From Pseudoflavonifractor sp. (lineage in GTDB: Bacteria > Bacteroidota > Bacteroidia > Bacteroidales > Muribaculaceae): a stretch of 51,785 nucleotides of DNA. A model generated the notes under the pieces. It was given only the letters and a program-made list of their open reading frames with translations, did no database searches and was not told where the DNA came from. The position numbers were made by a program, and so were the translations under genes. The stretch's first letter is position 1, and each line of letters begins with the position of its first letter. Below, piece after piece: positions 1 through 8,458 of this stretch. The stretch covers positions 190,975-242,759 of the forward strand of contig JAMPAQ010000002.1 in NCBI GenBank assembly GCA_023667145.1, given 5' to 3'.

Positions 1-51
1 AGCATCTGACTACGGATCAGAAGGTTACAGGTTTGAATCCTGTAGGAGTCA
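1..51 (+). tRNA. tRNA-Arg (anticodon ACG), 3' part only
   Basis: The window starts inside a tRNA. The anticodon stem TCTGA/TCAGA (5-9 and 17-21) encloses the loop CTACGGA, giving anticodon ACG at 12-14. The T stem ACAGG/CCTGT with loop TTTGAAT follows, then the 3' acceptor strand and discriminator A at 51. CCA is not fully encoded. The D arm and 5' acceptor strand lie outside the window. Confidence 0.88.
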
Positions 52-52
52 C

Positions 53-83
53 AAGTCACCCCATCATCGGGGTGACTTTTTTT
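53..83 (+). terminator. Rho-independent terminator of the tRNA gene
   Basis: A perfect stem AAGTCACCCC/GGGGTGACTT with a 6-nt loop is followed by a run of T. It lies directly after the tRNA. Confidence 0.85.
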
Positions 84-118
84 GTCGGGAAAGGTGTCAC
101 TGATTGCCGGATTGTCGC

Positions 119-126
119 TATCTTTG
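119..126 (+). promoter_or_regulatory. -7 promoter box for pyrK-pyrD
   Basis: TATCTTTG followed by CAG matches the Bacteroidetes -7 consensus TAnnTTTG. No TTG lies at the usual -33 distance. The leader of about 85 nt before the ATG at 217 is G/C-rich. It holds a very short ORF (149-169, MPVERP) and a small hairpin CGGTGACACCG. Whether these attenuate transcription is unknown. Confidence 0.55.
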
Positions 127-216
127 CAGGGAATCCGCGGGCCCAGGATGCCTGTGGAGCGCCCTTAGGCGGTGACACCGGGCCTTAGGATCAATAATAG
201 ACCGCATTACACAGTC

Positions 217-993
217 ATGAAGAAATATATCAAGGATTTTATGGTAGTGGAAAACAGGCATATCCATGCCAACTACTCGCTGCTGATGCTTGCACCTGAG
301 GACGGGCAGCTCCCGGAGATGGAGCCGGGCCAGTTTGTGCAGGTGGCTGTCGATAACTCAAAGACGACCTACCTGAGGCGTCCGATCTCGATAAACAATG
401 TCGACACCGACAAGGGGCAGCTGTGGCTGCTGGTGAGGAACGCCGGAGCCGGGACCGCCGCGCTTATGGCGCTAAAGAGCGGAGCGAGGCTCAATCTCGT
501 GTTGCCGCTCGGCAACACGTTCACCGTCCCCGCCGACCAAGGTGCATCGGCATTGCTCGTCGGCGGCGGTGTCGGCGTGGCCCCGATGCTCTACTGTGGC
601 CGGCGGCTCAAGTCGCTCGGCATCGAACCGTGCTTCCTGCTTGGAGCACGGTCGGCGGCAGACGTGCTTGAGCTTGACGAGTTCCGCAACATCGGCGAGG
701 TGTACATCTCGACCGAGGACGGGTCGTTGGGCGAGAAAGGACTCGTGACCCACAACCGCGCATTGCAGCGTCCATGGGACTACATCTATTGCTGCGGCCC
801 GGCACCGATGATGAAGGCTGTGGCGGCGATGGCTAAGAAGCTGGGCGCATGTTGTGAGGTGTCGCTTGAGAACATGATGGCATGTGGACTCGGCGCGTGT
901 CTGTGTTGCGTCGAAAATACGGTGAAAGGCAATGTTTGCGTCTGCACGGAGGGTCCGGTATTCAACATAAATCAATTGACATGGCAAGACTGA
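217..993 (+). CDS. pyrK: Dihydroorotate dehydrogenase B, electron-transfer subunit PyrK
   Basis: Iron-sulfur flavoprotein that passes electrons from the PyrD FMN to NAD+ in de novo pyrimidine synthesis. The 258-aa product has a ferredoxin-reductase-like FAD domain with the RRPISI segment, a glycine-rich nucleotide-binding segment ([13 protein letters not shown]), and a C-terminal cysteine cluster, CGLGACLCC followed by CVC, for the [2Fe-2S] centre. The frame stays open upstream to a GTG at 172. I chose the ATG at 217 because MKKYIKDF is a normal family start and the 172 start would add low-complexity leader sequence. The gene overlaps pyrD by 13 nt, so the two subunits are probably translationally coupled. 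Confidence 0.93.
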   Translation: MKKYIKDFMVVENRHIHANYSLLMLAPEDGQLPEMEPGQFVQVAVDNSKTTYLRRPISINNVDTDKGQLWLLVRNAGAGTAALMALKSGARLNLVLPLGNTFTVPADQGASALLVGGGVGVAPMLYCGRRLKSLGIEPCFLLGARSAADVLELDEFRNIGEVYISTEDGSLGEKGLVTHNRALQRPWDYIYCCGPAPMMKAVAAMAKKLGACCEVSLENMMACGLGACLCCVENTVKGNVCVCTEGPVFNINQLTWQD

Positions 994-1886
994 AAGTAAA
1001 GATAGGCTCGTTGGAGTTGAAGAATCCGGTGCTCACGGCATCCGGCACATTCGGTTATGGAGAGGAGTTCGGTGATTTCATCGACCTCAACCGTCTTGGC
1101 GGATATATCATAAAAGGCACGACACTCAACCACCGTGAGGGTAACCCCTACCCACGCATGGTCGAGACCCCCTCGGGGATGCTCAACGCCGTGGGGTTGC
1201 AAAACAAGGGGGTCGACTACTTCATAAACCACATATACCCGCGCATCAAGGACTATGACAGCAAACTGATAGTCAACGTGTCGGGAGCCACGGTCGATGA
1301 CTATGTGGCCGTGTGCGAGAAACTGTCGTCCCTCGACAAGGTGAGCGCCATAGAGGTAAACATATCGTGTCCCAACGTGAAGCAGGGGGGCATGGCGTTT
1401 GGCACTACATGTGCCGGGGCGGCCCAGGTGACACGCGCCGTGCGCCGTGCCTACGGCGGTACTGTCATCGTGAAACTGTCACCCAACGTGACCGACATCA
1501 CCGAGATAGCGCGTGCTGTCGAGGCCGAAGGAGCCGACTCGGTGTCGCTGATCAACACGATGCTCGGCATGGCCATCGACGTGGAGCGGAGGCGACCCTG
1601 CCTGTCGACCGTCACCGGGGGGCTGTCGGGGGCTGCCGTGCGCCCCGTGGCCGTGAGGATGGTGTGGCAGGTGGCCCATTCGGTCAAGATTCCCGTCATC
1701 GGACTGGGGGGCATCATGAATGGACGCGATGCCGTGGAGTTCATGCTTGCCGGAGCTACAGCGGTAGAGATTGGCACGGCCAATTTCATCGACCCGTCCG
1801 TGACCATGAAAATCATCGACTATATCGAGGAATACTGCACACGCCATCACATCGCCGACATCCACGAAATAATCGGGTTGATATAA
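981..1886 (+). CDS. pyrD: Dihydroorotate dehydrogenase B, catalytic subunit PyrD (class 1B)
   Basis: FMN-dependent TIM-barrel enzyme that oxidises dihydroorotate to orotate. The 301-aa length is standard for class 1B. Visible family segments are [13 protein letters not shown] near the N-terminus, [11 protein letters not shown] carrying the catalytic cysteine of class 1B, and the phosphate-binding [21 protein letters not shown] near the C-terminus. The frame is open further upstream, to 882, but that stretch only overlaps pyrK in another frame, so MARLKVKIG at 981 is the start. Pairing with pyrK supports the NAD+-linked heterotetrameric form. Confidence 0.95.
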   Translation: MARLKVKIGSLELKNPVLTASGTFGYGEEFGDFIDLNRLGGYIIKGTTLNHREGNPYPRMVETPSGMLNAVGLQNKGVDYFINHIYPRIKDYDSKLIVNVSGATVDDYVAVCEKLSSLDKVSAIEVNISCPNVKQGGMAFGTTCAGAAQVTRAVRRAYGGTVIVKLSPNVTDITEIARAVEAEGADSVSLINTMLGMAIDVERRRPCLSTVTGGLSGAAVRPVAVRMVWQVAHSVKIPVIGLGGIMNGRDAVEFMLAGATAVEIGTANFIDPSVTMKIIDYIEEYCTRHHIADIHEIIGLI

Positions 1887-1960
1887 CCCCTACCCTATTG
1901 TCAGAGCGGATTCAAGCAATTTGCGAGATAGTATTTTTGGGAAAACCGTGATGCCGCATG

Positions 1961-2098
1961 TCAGGGCTTACGGCTGAAGTTACGGATAATCTTCTTGCGG
2001 TTGCGCATAGTCACGATGAATGTCGCGATGAATATTCCGGCAAACAACGCCAATGCCGTCAGGCCAAAGATGAGCAACAGTGAGGCTGGAATGTTCAT
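1961..2098 (-). CDS. Small single-pass membrane protein (45 aa), unknown function
   Basis: Short ORF reading MNIPASLLLIFGLTALALFA then GIFIATFIVTMRNRKKIIRNFSRKP. It has one strong transmembrane helix (about residues 6-30) followed by a basic tail, the usual N-out/C-in pattern. It starts 16 nt after the stop of the 147-aa membrane protein upstream on the same strand and is the last gene of the alkD-MATE-cupin operon. I do not recognise a family. The hydrophobic-then-basic design and the operon position make it likely to be real. Confidence 0.6.
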   Translation of the reverse strand: MNIPASLLLIFGLTALALFAGIFIATFIVTMRNRKKIIRNFSRKP

Positions 2099-2114
2099 AT
2101 CGACTTGGTTTCAT

Positions 2115-2558
2115 CTACAACAGCCAACGGCCGGCGCGTGGCGAGAAGGCGGGGGGGATGCGACCGTCCATATACTTCTGCCAGCCGGCGGTGAGTATTA
2201 TCAGTAGCAGGTAAGGCCAACAAGGATTGGAGAGGAATAGCAGTGACAGGGCGACATTTACCGCGACATTAAGCCCTATCCAATGCCACATCGCGGCACG
2301 CCTGAAGTCAAGCGAATACTCCGATGACGAGGCCGCTACCCTAAGCGTGTTAAGGCCGCTCTCGCAGAGATATGCCCCATAGGCCACCAGCGTGGAGAAC
2401 AGCAGGGCCTTATGCGCCGTATAGGAACGGGACAGATGGAAATAGGCGGCAAGACTCAGCGCCGCTATCCACAGCAGCGCATGGTCAGCCGCCATGACGT
2501 ATCGGTGGATGAAGGTATTCTGGCGGAGAGCCTTGTCGATTTCCCTATCCTCAGGCAT
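2115..2558 (-). CDS. Integral membrane protein (147 aa), unknown function
   Basis: Predicted to span the membrane about four times (hydrophobic stretches near residues 22-40, 49-65, 88-108 and 109-125), with a charged N-terminus MPEDREIDKALRQN. No catalytic motif is visible and I do not recognise the family. Its first codons overlap the end of the cupin gene by 8 nt, so it is probably translated by coupling. The 45-aa membrane protein follows at once, suggesting the two act together in the envelope (inference). Confidence 0.72.
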   Translation of the reverse strand: MPEDREIDKALRQNTFIHRYVMAADHALLWIAALSLAAYFHLSRSYTAHKALLFSTLVAYGAYLCESGLNTLRVAASSSEYSLDFRRAAMWHWIGLNVAVNVALSLLFLSNPCWPYLLLIILTAGWQKYMDGRIPPAFSPRAGRWLL

Positions 2559-2898
2559 TTATCTTTGTCACAGTGATTTTAACCGGGGTCACGCCACGGA
2601 GCGAATGTTCGGTGTCGGGAGCCATGCGGATGAAGTCGCCGACCTTCATGTCAAAATGCTTGTCAGGCGAGCCGTAGATAGTAAACGACATCTCACCCTC
2701 AAGCACCTGCACAAGCACATCGCAGTGGACGTGATGACGCGGTATCTCAACGCCTTTATCGAATGACACGAGGAGCACCTCGCCATTATCATTGCCGACC
2801 ACGCGTCTGAACTTCGGCCTGTCACCGATGATTTGAGCCTTGTCTGTGAGACGGATTACCTCATTTATGTTGTCTATTGTTTCCATAATCGTATCCAT
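2551..2898 (-). CDS. Small cupin-domain protein
   Basis: A 115-aa single-domain beta-barrel protein of the cupin type. The first cupin motif appears as RHHVHCDVLVQVLEGEMSF, with the H-x-H metal-binding pair, and the second as GDFIRMAPDTEHSLRG. Proteins of this size usually bind a metal and a small ligand, and the substrate cannot be read from sequence. Translation may begin at 2898 (MDTIM) or at the second ATG (2886). It lies 43 nt behind the MATE gene, in the same operon. Confidence 0.82.
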   Translation of the reverse strand: MDTIMETIDNINEVIRLTDKAQIIGDRPKFRRVVGNDNGEVLLVSFDKGVEIPRHHVHCDVLVQVLEGEMSFTIYGSPDKHFDMKVGDFIRMAPDTEHSLRGVTPVKITVTKINA

Positions 2899-2941
2899 TT
2901 ACTCTTATGGCAGAACAACTGATCGAGAGCGCAGGTTCACC

Positions 2942-4366
2942 TCAACGATGACCCACCACGTAATCCACGGCAATCACCGCCAATGTCAACAGTTCGGAGG
3001 CCGGAATGGCAAGCCACATACCCGGCACTCCAAGGCAACGGGGGAGCAACAGGAACATTGGCACCACGAAAATCATTCCACGCAGAAGGGTGAAAACAGT
3101 AGCCCGATAAGCCTTCTCAAGGCTCTGATAATATCCGATGAACGCGATGTTAAGGGCAAAGAAGATGCCACACAGGGCAAACTTCGGCAATCCCGCACAT
3201 GCAATCGCAAACGCCGATGAGTCAGCCGGGAGAAACATGGTCACTATCCCCCTCGCACCGACGGCCACGCCGACCGTCACCAACAATCCGCACAAAATGG
3301 CCGCAATGAGGGCGATATTGAGCGACTTGCGCACCCTCGCGCAGTTGCCTGCGCCATAGTTGTAGCTGATGATTGGTTGGGCCGACTGTGCAACCGCGTT
3401 GCTGATGGAGAAGATAACCGGGAAAAGGTAACAGGCGATGCTGAACGCGGCGACACCGTTCTCCCCAAGAGCGGTAATGAAAACATAGTTGCCGGTGAGC
3501 ATCATCACCGACATAGCAAGTTCGGTGAGACAGGCGGCAAACCCAATCTTGGCCATGTAAAACGAGTTGCGGAGTGTCAGCAGCAGACTCGTGAGCGTAG
3601 TTTTCAGGCGGTAGAATCTCAACGTCACGGACAAACGGACGAAGTAGAACAGCACCATGCAGCCGCCAAGCGCACAGCTCACCGAGGTGGCTATGGCCGC
3701 ACCCTTCACCCCCATCCCCATCGGAAACACGAGATACCAGTCAAGGACAATATTAAACGTGGCCGCGACCACATTACACCACATGGCGTAACGCGGAGAG
3801 CCATCGAGGCGTATCAGCATCATGCCCACGCACTCAATCAGCAAGAACACCATGCCCGGCACGAGCCACACGAGGTAGCCAATGGCATGGGGCAACAGCG
3901 TATCGCTGCTGCCAAGCATCATCGAGACCCTCCCGGGGAATATCGCGCACGGCACCGAGATCAACAATGTCAGGATGCCACCGACGAGAAATGCCTGTGT
4001 GGTAATGATGTTGGCGGCCTTGAACTCCTTGTTGGCAAGCCGTATGCTCGCGATGACAGATGACCCGATGCCAAACATCAGCCCAAGGCCGGTGACCACC
4101 ATGAACAGCGGGGCAACTATGTTGACGGCGGCGATGCCGTTTGCCCCCACGCCCTGCCCCACAAAGACGCCGTCTATGATTGTCAACACGGCGTTAAACA
4201 CCATGCCGACAAGCGTCGGAAAAAACAATGCCCGAAACAGCTTGGGGATATTCCCGTTGCCAAAGTCGAGGTTGTCACGGTCGAGACCTCTCGGCGACTT
4301 CCCTTTCGCGGCATCGCGGGAGTCGGTGAGCATACTATCGTCCTCCATCCTATCCATTTCATTCAT
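2942..4366 (-). CDS. MATE-family multidrug/sodium exporter
   Basis: A 474-aa inner-membrane protein with about 12 hydrophobic helices in two related halves. Typical family segments are FRALFFPTLVGMVFNAVLTI, VDGVFVGQGVGANGIAAVN-like residues in TM1-2, and the corresponding AAFSIACYLFPVIFSISNAVAQ in the second half. The family uses Na+ or H+ gradients to expel cationic compounds. A charged cytosolic tail of about 35 residues precedes TM1. The start codon lies 1 nt after the stop of the AlkD-like gene, so the two are one operon. Co-expression of a DNA-alkylation repair protein and an exporter suggests a response to toxic alkylating compounds (inference). Confidence 0.9.
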   Translation of the reverse strand: MNEMDRMEDDSMLTDSRDAAKGKSPRGLDRDNLDFGNGNIPKLFRALFFPTLVGMVFNAVLTIIDGVFVGQGVGANGIAAVNIVAPLFMVVTGLGLMFGIGSSVIASIRLANKEFKAANIITTQAFLVGGILTLLISVPCAIFPGRVSMMLGSSDTLLPHAIGYLVWLVPGMVFLLIECVGMMLIRLDGSPRYAMWCNVVAATFNIVLDWYLVFPMGMGVKGAAIATSVSCALGGCMVLFYFVRLSVTLRFYRLKTTLTSLLLTLRNSFYMAKIGFAACLTELAMSVMMLTGNYVFITALGENGVAAFSIACYLFPVIFSISNAVAQSAQPIISYNYGAGNCARVRKSLNIALIAAILCGLLVTVGVAVGARGIVTMFLPADSSAFAIACAGLPKFALCGIFFALNIAFIGYYQSLEKAYRATVFTLLRGMIFVVPMFLLLPRCLGVPGMWLAIPASELLTLAVIAVDYVVGHR

Positions 4367-4367
4367 A

Positions 4368-5120
4368 TCATCTGCCCGCCCCTCCGGTCCGTCTCTTTAG
4401 CTGCCACTCGCGGCGCTCGTCGGGGTGCATCTGCTCACATGCGTAACTCAGCATTATGGAGGGCATCGCAGAGACATGTTCTTCCAAGAAACACCGCAAT
4501 TCATCCTTGTACCCCCTCTTCCAAGCCTCGCGGAGCATCCATCCGGCAGCCTTGTGTAGCAGGTCATGGGAGCTGTCCAATAACCGCGCCGCCCGACTGA
4601 AACATACATCCGCCCGGTCGGCACGTATGAGCATACATGTACTGACCATCGCTATGCGCTGCTGCCAGAGAGTGTGGCCCGCAGGGTCTATCCACTGATC
4701 CATCACGGTCAGTCCGGGATTGAGGGTCTCATGGTTGCCGACAATCTTTATCGCCGACAGATCGACAAGATCCCAGTTGTTGATGTGAGAGTGGAGCGAG
4801 ATGTATGTGTCAAAAATCATTGCCATCCTGGTGTCGTCCTTACCCTTCATGGCTTTAAGGTATTGTTCCACCATTATCAGCAAGCCACACAGGCGTACCT
4901 CGTGGAGCGGGGACCTCACCAGACTGACGGCCTCGGAGAGCGGAGTCTGCCGCCACGCCTCCTTGACGACCATGCGTACCTGCGGATTCTTGAGCCCGAT
5001 GAATATGTCGCCCTCGCCATACTGACCCGGACCGGTCTTGAAAAACCGCAGCGACTGCCGCGCCTGACGCTCATCGGCCATCTCCATCAGCGCTGCCGTT
5101 ATCTCCTCAGCACGAGTCAT
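4368..5120 (-). CDS. AlkD-like DNA alkylation repair protein (HEAT-like repeats)
   Basis: A 250-aa all-helical protein of the AlkC/AlkD DNA glycosylase superfamily. Recognisable parts are FFKTGPGQYGEGDIFIGLKN near the N-terminus, NNWDLVDLSA in the middle (family W and D residues), and HKAAGWMLREAWKRG near the end. Members remove cationic alkylated bases without base flipping. It is the first gene of a five-gene minus-strand operon (AlkD, MATE, cupin, two membrane proteins). A -7 box lies at 5193-5200. Confidence 0.9.
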   Translation of the reverse strand: MTRAEEITAALMEMADERQARQSLRFFKTGPGQYGEGDIFIGLKNPQVRMVVKEAWRQTPLSEAVSLVRSPLHEVRLCGLLIMVEQYLKAMKGKDDTRMAMIFDTYISLHSHINNWDLVDLSAIKIVGNHETLNPGLTVMDQWIDPAGHTLWQQRIAMVSTCMLIRADRADVCFSRAARLLDSSHDLLHKAAGWMLREAWKRGYKDELRCFLEEHVSAMPSIMLSYACEQMHPDERREWQLKRRTGGAGR

Positions 5121-5192
5121 TGTGATGTAGTATCGTTACGTTAAACTATTTCTTGCGCATCAATATGATGCGACATCTGTGGTTTTAGACCG

Positions 5193-5231
5193 CAAAGATA
5201 GCAATAATACCCACAATTATCGCTAACTTTG
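5193..5231. promoter_or_regulatory. Divergent -7 boxes for the alkD operon (-) and the suffix-domain gene (+)
   Basis: CAAAGATA at 5193-5200 is TATCTTTG on the minus strand, about 73 nt before the alkD-like ATG. TAACTTTG at 5224-5231 faces the plus-strand gene. The two boxes are 23 bp apart, so polymerases on the two promoters must overlap and probably exclude each other. Confidence 0.6.
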
Positions 5232-5247
5232 CTGCCGTCTCCGACCG

Positions 5248-5571
5248 TTGGAGGAGAACGCCTCACCAATATACCGATATAGAGTGTTCAAGCAAATCAA
5301 GGACCGGCTCGCATCACTATCCTATCGCACGGGCATCATTGTCGTCATTGCCTGTGGAGTGTTCTATGTCATATCCTTTGCGCAGATGCTCCTCCCTATC
5401 CCGGTCGCCGCAAAGGGGGCGCTGTGGGTCATATTCTTCGGTCTCGCCAAAACCGCTCAATATTCAGCCTTGCTGATACTCGGCAAGGCGGGAATCGAGA
5501 GCCTCAGCAGACGATGGCGACGGAAACGGATTGAGAAATATCCTGACGATGGGATGAAATCTGATGACTGA
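5248..5571 (+). CDS. Transporter-suffix-domain-like small membrane protein
   Basis: A 107-aa protein with two hydrophobic helices (about residues 28-50 and 58-80) and a strongly basic C-terminal tail (SRRWRRKRIEK). The two-helix layout with KGALWVIFFGLAKTAQYSAL resembles small proteins annotated as transporter suffix domain. No ATG is available at the 5' end. The start is either TTG at 5248, only about 10 nt after the expected transcription start, or GTG at 5284. It stands alone, divergent from the alkD operon. Confidence 0.65.
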   Translation: MEENASPIYRYRVFKQIKDRLASLSYRTGIIVVIACGVFYVISFAQMLLPIPVAAKGALWVIFFGLAKTAQYSALLILGKAGIESLSRRWRRKRIEKYPDDGMKSDD

Positions 5572-5631
5572 TTAGCGCACATTCTCACCAGTCATGGGGG
5601 CGAGACAGCTATATCACATTGCAGTTGAGTA

Positions 5632-6411
5632 TTATTGCACTTGGAGCCAGAGCCAGTCGGTGCCGATACTGCCGTCGGCTGAAGCATCCGAATTGTTAAA
5701 GCCCAACGCCTGACCGTCATCTATAATCTCAAAATTCCAGACGATTGGTGTATCAAATCCAGGTGGCTGGCATCGCACCTCAACGATATCGTACCTAATT
5801 GAATACGTGCCGTTGACCGTGACAGGCTTGCTAAACGCCTGATAGAAGTCGGAGATACACTGACATGTCCCATCCTTGTCAAAGCGGATTGTTACATTCG
5901 TGGCCAGTCCACCACCTTTGCCGGCCCCGGCGTATGTTCTTCCACCAATCGGATTGGCTGGCTCATAGTCAACCTTTGCCCCACGGACGAATGAATAGGT
6001 CGTGCCTTTGGGCAGATACTCCCACTCTGACCTGGTGAAAGCCAAGCGGGCGGTGTCACCATCAAAGGTAATCTTTCCTCCGATTGGTTGGCCGGCGGCA
6101 TCGGTGGCAGTGAATGTCAACACGCCGTCAGTCACGCGACCAACGCCGTCGTCAATATCAGTCAGCCGGAACAAGCTGATTCTGACACTTAGTCCGAGGC
6201 TGGCACTGTCCCCTATCTCAAGCGTCGAGCCATCATTGAGGTCAGTGTAGACTCCAGTCAGATTTTGAGCCGTATTGCCGGTCTCACCCTTACCGAATAT
6301 TGCAGTATCAGCAACCGCCACCGCATTAGTAGCCTCAAGTGCCTTGTTGCCCGAACATGAGGCAACCAAAAACAATGCCGCTCCCGCTAAGAGCAAAGAA
6401 AGCTCACTCAT
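5632..6411 (-). CDS. Putative lipoprotein, unknown function
   Basis: A 259-aa protein starting MSELSLLLAGAALFLVASCS, a type II signal peptide with lipobox LVAS|C, so it is probably anchored in the outer or inner membrane. The rest is beta-rich, with Gly/Asp/Thr-rich stretches and no motif I recognise. The frame is open to 6498, but that would run into the preceding gene, which ends at 6416. The ATG at 6411 is 4 nt from that stop and begins the signal peptide. It is the last gene of the RhuM-YjbQ-A1S_2505-like operon. Confidence 0.8.
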   Translation of the reverse strand: MSELSLLLAGAALFLVASCSGNKALEATNAVAVADTAIFGKGETGNTAQNLTGVYTDLNDGSTLEIGDSASLGLSVRISLFRLTDIDDGVGRVTDGVLTFTATDAAGQPIGGKITFDGDTARLAFTRSEWEYLPKGTTYSFVRGAKVDYEPANPIGGRTYAGAGKGGGLATNVTIRFDKDGTCQCISDFYQAFSKPVTVNGTYSIRYDIVEVRCQPPGFDTPIVWNFEIIDDGQALGFNNSDASADGSIGTDWLWLQVQ

Positions 6412-6415
6412 AACC

Positions 6416-6820
6416 TTACTGATTCTTGCGGTTTCGCCCGATAATGTCGGCAAAAGATTTGGGGAGACGGACGTTGTAGAGGTCGTATGCCTCGTCAAAG
6501 AGCGGGGCTATCTCCTCGTCGGTGAAACCGGCAATGCCACAGCCAATACGGGTGACATAGAATGTGTTCTGATCCCATTCGCGTGCCAGATTTATAAACT
6601 CGTCAACATAAGGCTTGATGGTCTCAACGCCACCTTGCATCGTGGGTATGGCGTAAGACCGGCCCTGCGGGCCGACACCTTGACCCCACACAGCGCCAAA
6701 CCTCTCGTAGGCCACACGCGCCGCGCCGCCCATGTGCAACCCTTGCAGATTTGAGCCGAACACAAAAATGTCATCGGGTCCCAGATGGGTTATATTCTCG
6801 GGGGTGTATCGTCTGCTCAT
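6416..6820 (-). CDS. A1S_2505-like protein (macro-domain-like, phage-type)
   Basis: A 134-aa protein with the segments DDIFVFGSNLQGLHMGGAAR, QGRSYAIPTMQGGV and YVTRIGCGIAGFTDEEIAPLF. This pattern resembles small proteins labelled A1S_2505-family phage non-structural protein, which look like compact macro/ADP-ribose-binding folds. Function is unproven. The ATG at 6820 is 2 nt after the YjbQ stop. The longer open frame to 6901 only overlaps YjbQ. It sits in a four-gene operon with RhuM, YjbQ and a lipoprotein. Confidence 0.8.
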   Translation of the reverse strand: MSRRYTPENITHLGPDDIFVFGSNLQGLHMGGAARVAYERFGAVWGQGVGPQGRSYAIPTMQGGVETIKPYVDEFINLAREWDQNTFYVTRIGCGIAGFTDEEIAPLFDEAYDLYNVRLPKSFADIIGRNRKNQ

Positions 6821-6822
6821 TA

Positions 6823-7242
6823 TTATTCTCCAGTTATGGTTACTACTATTTTTCTTGCGCCGCCATAGTCGCGGAACTCGCAGAGATAGATACCTTGCCA
6901 AGTGCCGAGATTCAAGCGACCGTTGGAGATAGGGATAGTAATTGAAGATCCTATGATTGATGTCTTGGCATGAGCCGGCATATCATCGTCACCCTCCATA
7001 GTGTGGGTATAATATGGCTCACGCTCCCTTACCAATCTGTCGAAGATGCCTTTCATGTCAACGCGGACATCGGGGTCGGCATTCTCGTTGATGGTCAACG
7101 CCGCCGAGGTGTGCTTGATGAAAAGATTTATCAAGCCGACCTTAGGAAGCGTCGGCAAATGACTCATTATCTCATCGGTGACGAGATGAAAGCCATTCTT
7201 TCGAGGTCTGAGACTAAATTCAACTTGCTGCCACATGGTCAT
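6823..7242 (-). CDS. YjbQ family protein (UPF0047, secondary thiamine-phosphate synthase type)
   Basis: A 139-aa single-domain protein. Signatures are INLFIKHTSAALTINENADPDV (H and N residues typical of the family), HTMEGDDDMPAHAKTSIIGSS and LGTWQGIYLCEFRD near the C-terminus. Members have weak thiamine-phosphate synthase activity in vitro, and their true role is unsettled. The start overlaps the RhuM stop (ATGA). A second ATG two codons later (7236) is possible. Confidence 0.9.
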   Translation of the reverse strand: MTMWQQVEFSLRPRKNGFHLVTDEIMSHLPTLPKVGLINLFIKHTSAALTINENADPDVRVDMKGIFDRLVREREPYYTHTMEGDDDMPAHAKTSIIGSSITIPISNGRLNLGTWQGIYLCEFRDYGGARKIVVTITGE

Positions 7243-8240
7243 ACGGGATTGTCAAGTATACCTCTGATTTCCTTATCAAAGTCTGAATCAATCTGTTGAG
7301 TTTTATTGAATATATCGTACTCCGCCTCTGCCTTTGCTCTCGCCTCGCCCGCTGAGATGCTACCCTTATCAGGAAGAATCTTGTAATCATTGAACGTCAA
7401 GAACTTGTTGACACTGGCTGCAAACTGTTCCATTGTGAAAGTATTATGGCGTTCAATCTGATCTTCAATATAGTCAAAATAAGCCGTAATTGTTCTTTCA
7501 AGGCTACGAATATCCTTTTCGGTGAGATAATTCTTTGCGATTGACACATCTGATTTCAACACCCTACCATTCGAAGCATATTTCCAAGATGTCAGTCCCA
7601 TGTGTGGGAGTGAATGGTCGGCCTTCGTATAAATGATTTCAGCAGCAGTCTGTCCCGTTATGGCATAGTGGAAAATCTGGATCATTGCATAAAAGTCGCG
7701 TGTTGTAGCGGCATACCGATCATAATCCGTACTACATTCTGCATAAATGTCTGTGATTTGTTGCCATATACGGCGTTCACTTGCACGAATGGAGCGGACT
7801 CTTTCAAGTAATTCCCTGAAATAGTCGTGTCCAAACACGGCTGCCCCTTGTTTGAGACGGTTGTCGTCAAGCACAAAACCCTTGCGTATATACTCATTAA
7901 GTACTTTAGTCGCCCACTGTCTGAAAAAGGTAGCCTTTCTGCTGGACACCCGGTAGCCCACACTGATAATCGCATCGAGATTATAGAAATCTACTTGACG
8001 GGATACCTCACGATTACCCTCTTTCTGAACTATTAAGTTTTTCTTAATAGTTGCTTTCGGAGTAAGTTCCCCAGTCTCATATATATTTTTAAGATGCTGA
8101 TTGATAGCCGACACAGACACATCAAATAACTGGGCAAGCCCTTTCTGAGTCAGCCATATAGTATCATCTTGAATTATAGTCTGAACAGATCCTTCTCCCT
8201 CAGGTAGATTGTATAATATGAATTGAATCTCTTTAGCCAT
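7239..8240 (-). CDS. RhuM family protein
   Basis: A 333-aa protein matching the RhuM (virulence protein) family. The N-terminal part has DDTIWLTQKGLAQLFDVSVSAINQHL, a winged-helix-like segment, then RQVDFYNLDAIISVGYRVSSRKATFFRQWAT, the family core. The C-terminal half carries HYAITGQTAAEIIYTKADHS. RhuM genes are common near mobile and defence loci and are probably DNA-binding, but their biochemical role is unknown. It leads a translationally coupled operon (ATGA overlap with YjbQ). The promoter block at 8301-8335 resembles one upstream of the FKBP gene. Confidence 0.88.
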   Translation of the reverse strand: MAKEIQFILYNLPEGEGSVQTIIQDDTIWLTQKGLAQLFDVSVSAINQHLKNIYETGELTPKATIKKNLIVQKEGNREVSRQVDFYNLDAIISVGYRVSSRKATFFRQWATKVLNEYIRKGFVLDDNRLKQGAAVFGHDYFRELLERVRSIRASERRIWQQITDIYAECSTDYDRYAATTRDFYAMIQIFHYAITGQTAAEIIYTKADHSLPHMGLTSWKYASNGRVLKSDVSIAKNYLTEKDIRSLERTITAYFDYIEDQIERHNTFTMEQFAASVNKFLTFNDYKILPDKGSISAGEARAKAEAEYDIFNKTQQIDSDFDKEIRGILDNPV

Positions 8241-8300
8241 AGTTTTTATTTCCCTTTGATAATGGATTGATGACTCCGGCCATGCCGTGTCGCATCGGAG

Positions 8301-8335
8301 CCAAATTAGTCACTTTTTGTCTCATACGCAAAAGA
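8301..8335 (-). promoter_or_regulatory. Shared promoter block upstream of the rhuM operon
   Basis: Read on the minus strand it contains TTGCGTATGAGACAAAAAGT, then GACTAATTTGG. It is a near copy of the block at 9487-9520 (about 27 of 30 positions alike). The layout is a TTG-like -33, about 20 nt, then TAATTTGG as a degenerate -7 box, roughly 60 nt before the rhuM ATG. A weak inverted half lies at 8287-8306. The rest of 8241-8458 shows no gene. Confidence 0.5.
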
Positions 8336-8458
8336 TCGGGGGAATTTTTCGCACAAGAATCTTGTGGAAAGTCCGTGATGTGCCTACCAAGGGGCATACA
8401 CCTTCCAACTTTTACAGAGCCGAGACCTCGATGCCATTCGGAAATTTTATTGTTTTGC

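Noticed and set aside
882..980. Upstream extension of pyrD
   Set aside because: It lies inside the pyrK coding region in another frame. The family start is at 981.
3377..4063. Long plus-strand ORF (228 aa) opposite the MATE gene
   Set aside because: It is in a GC-driven shadow frame of an intact MATE gene. The product is His/Gln-rich low-complexity sequence with no family-like pattern.
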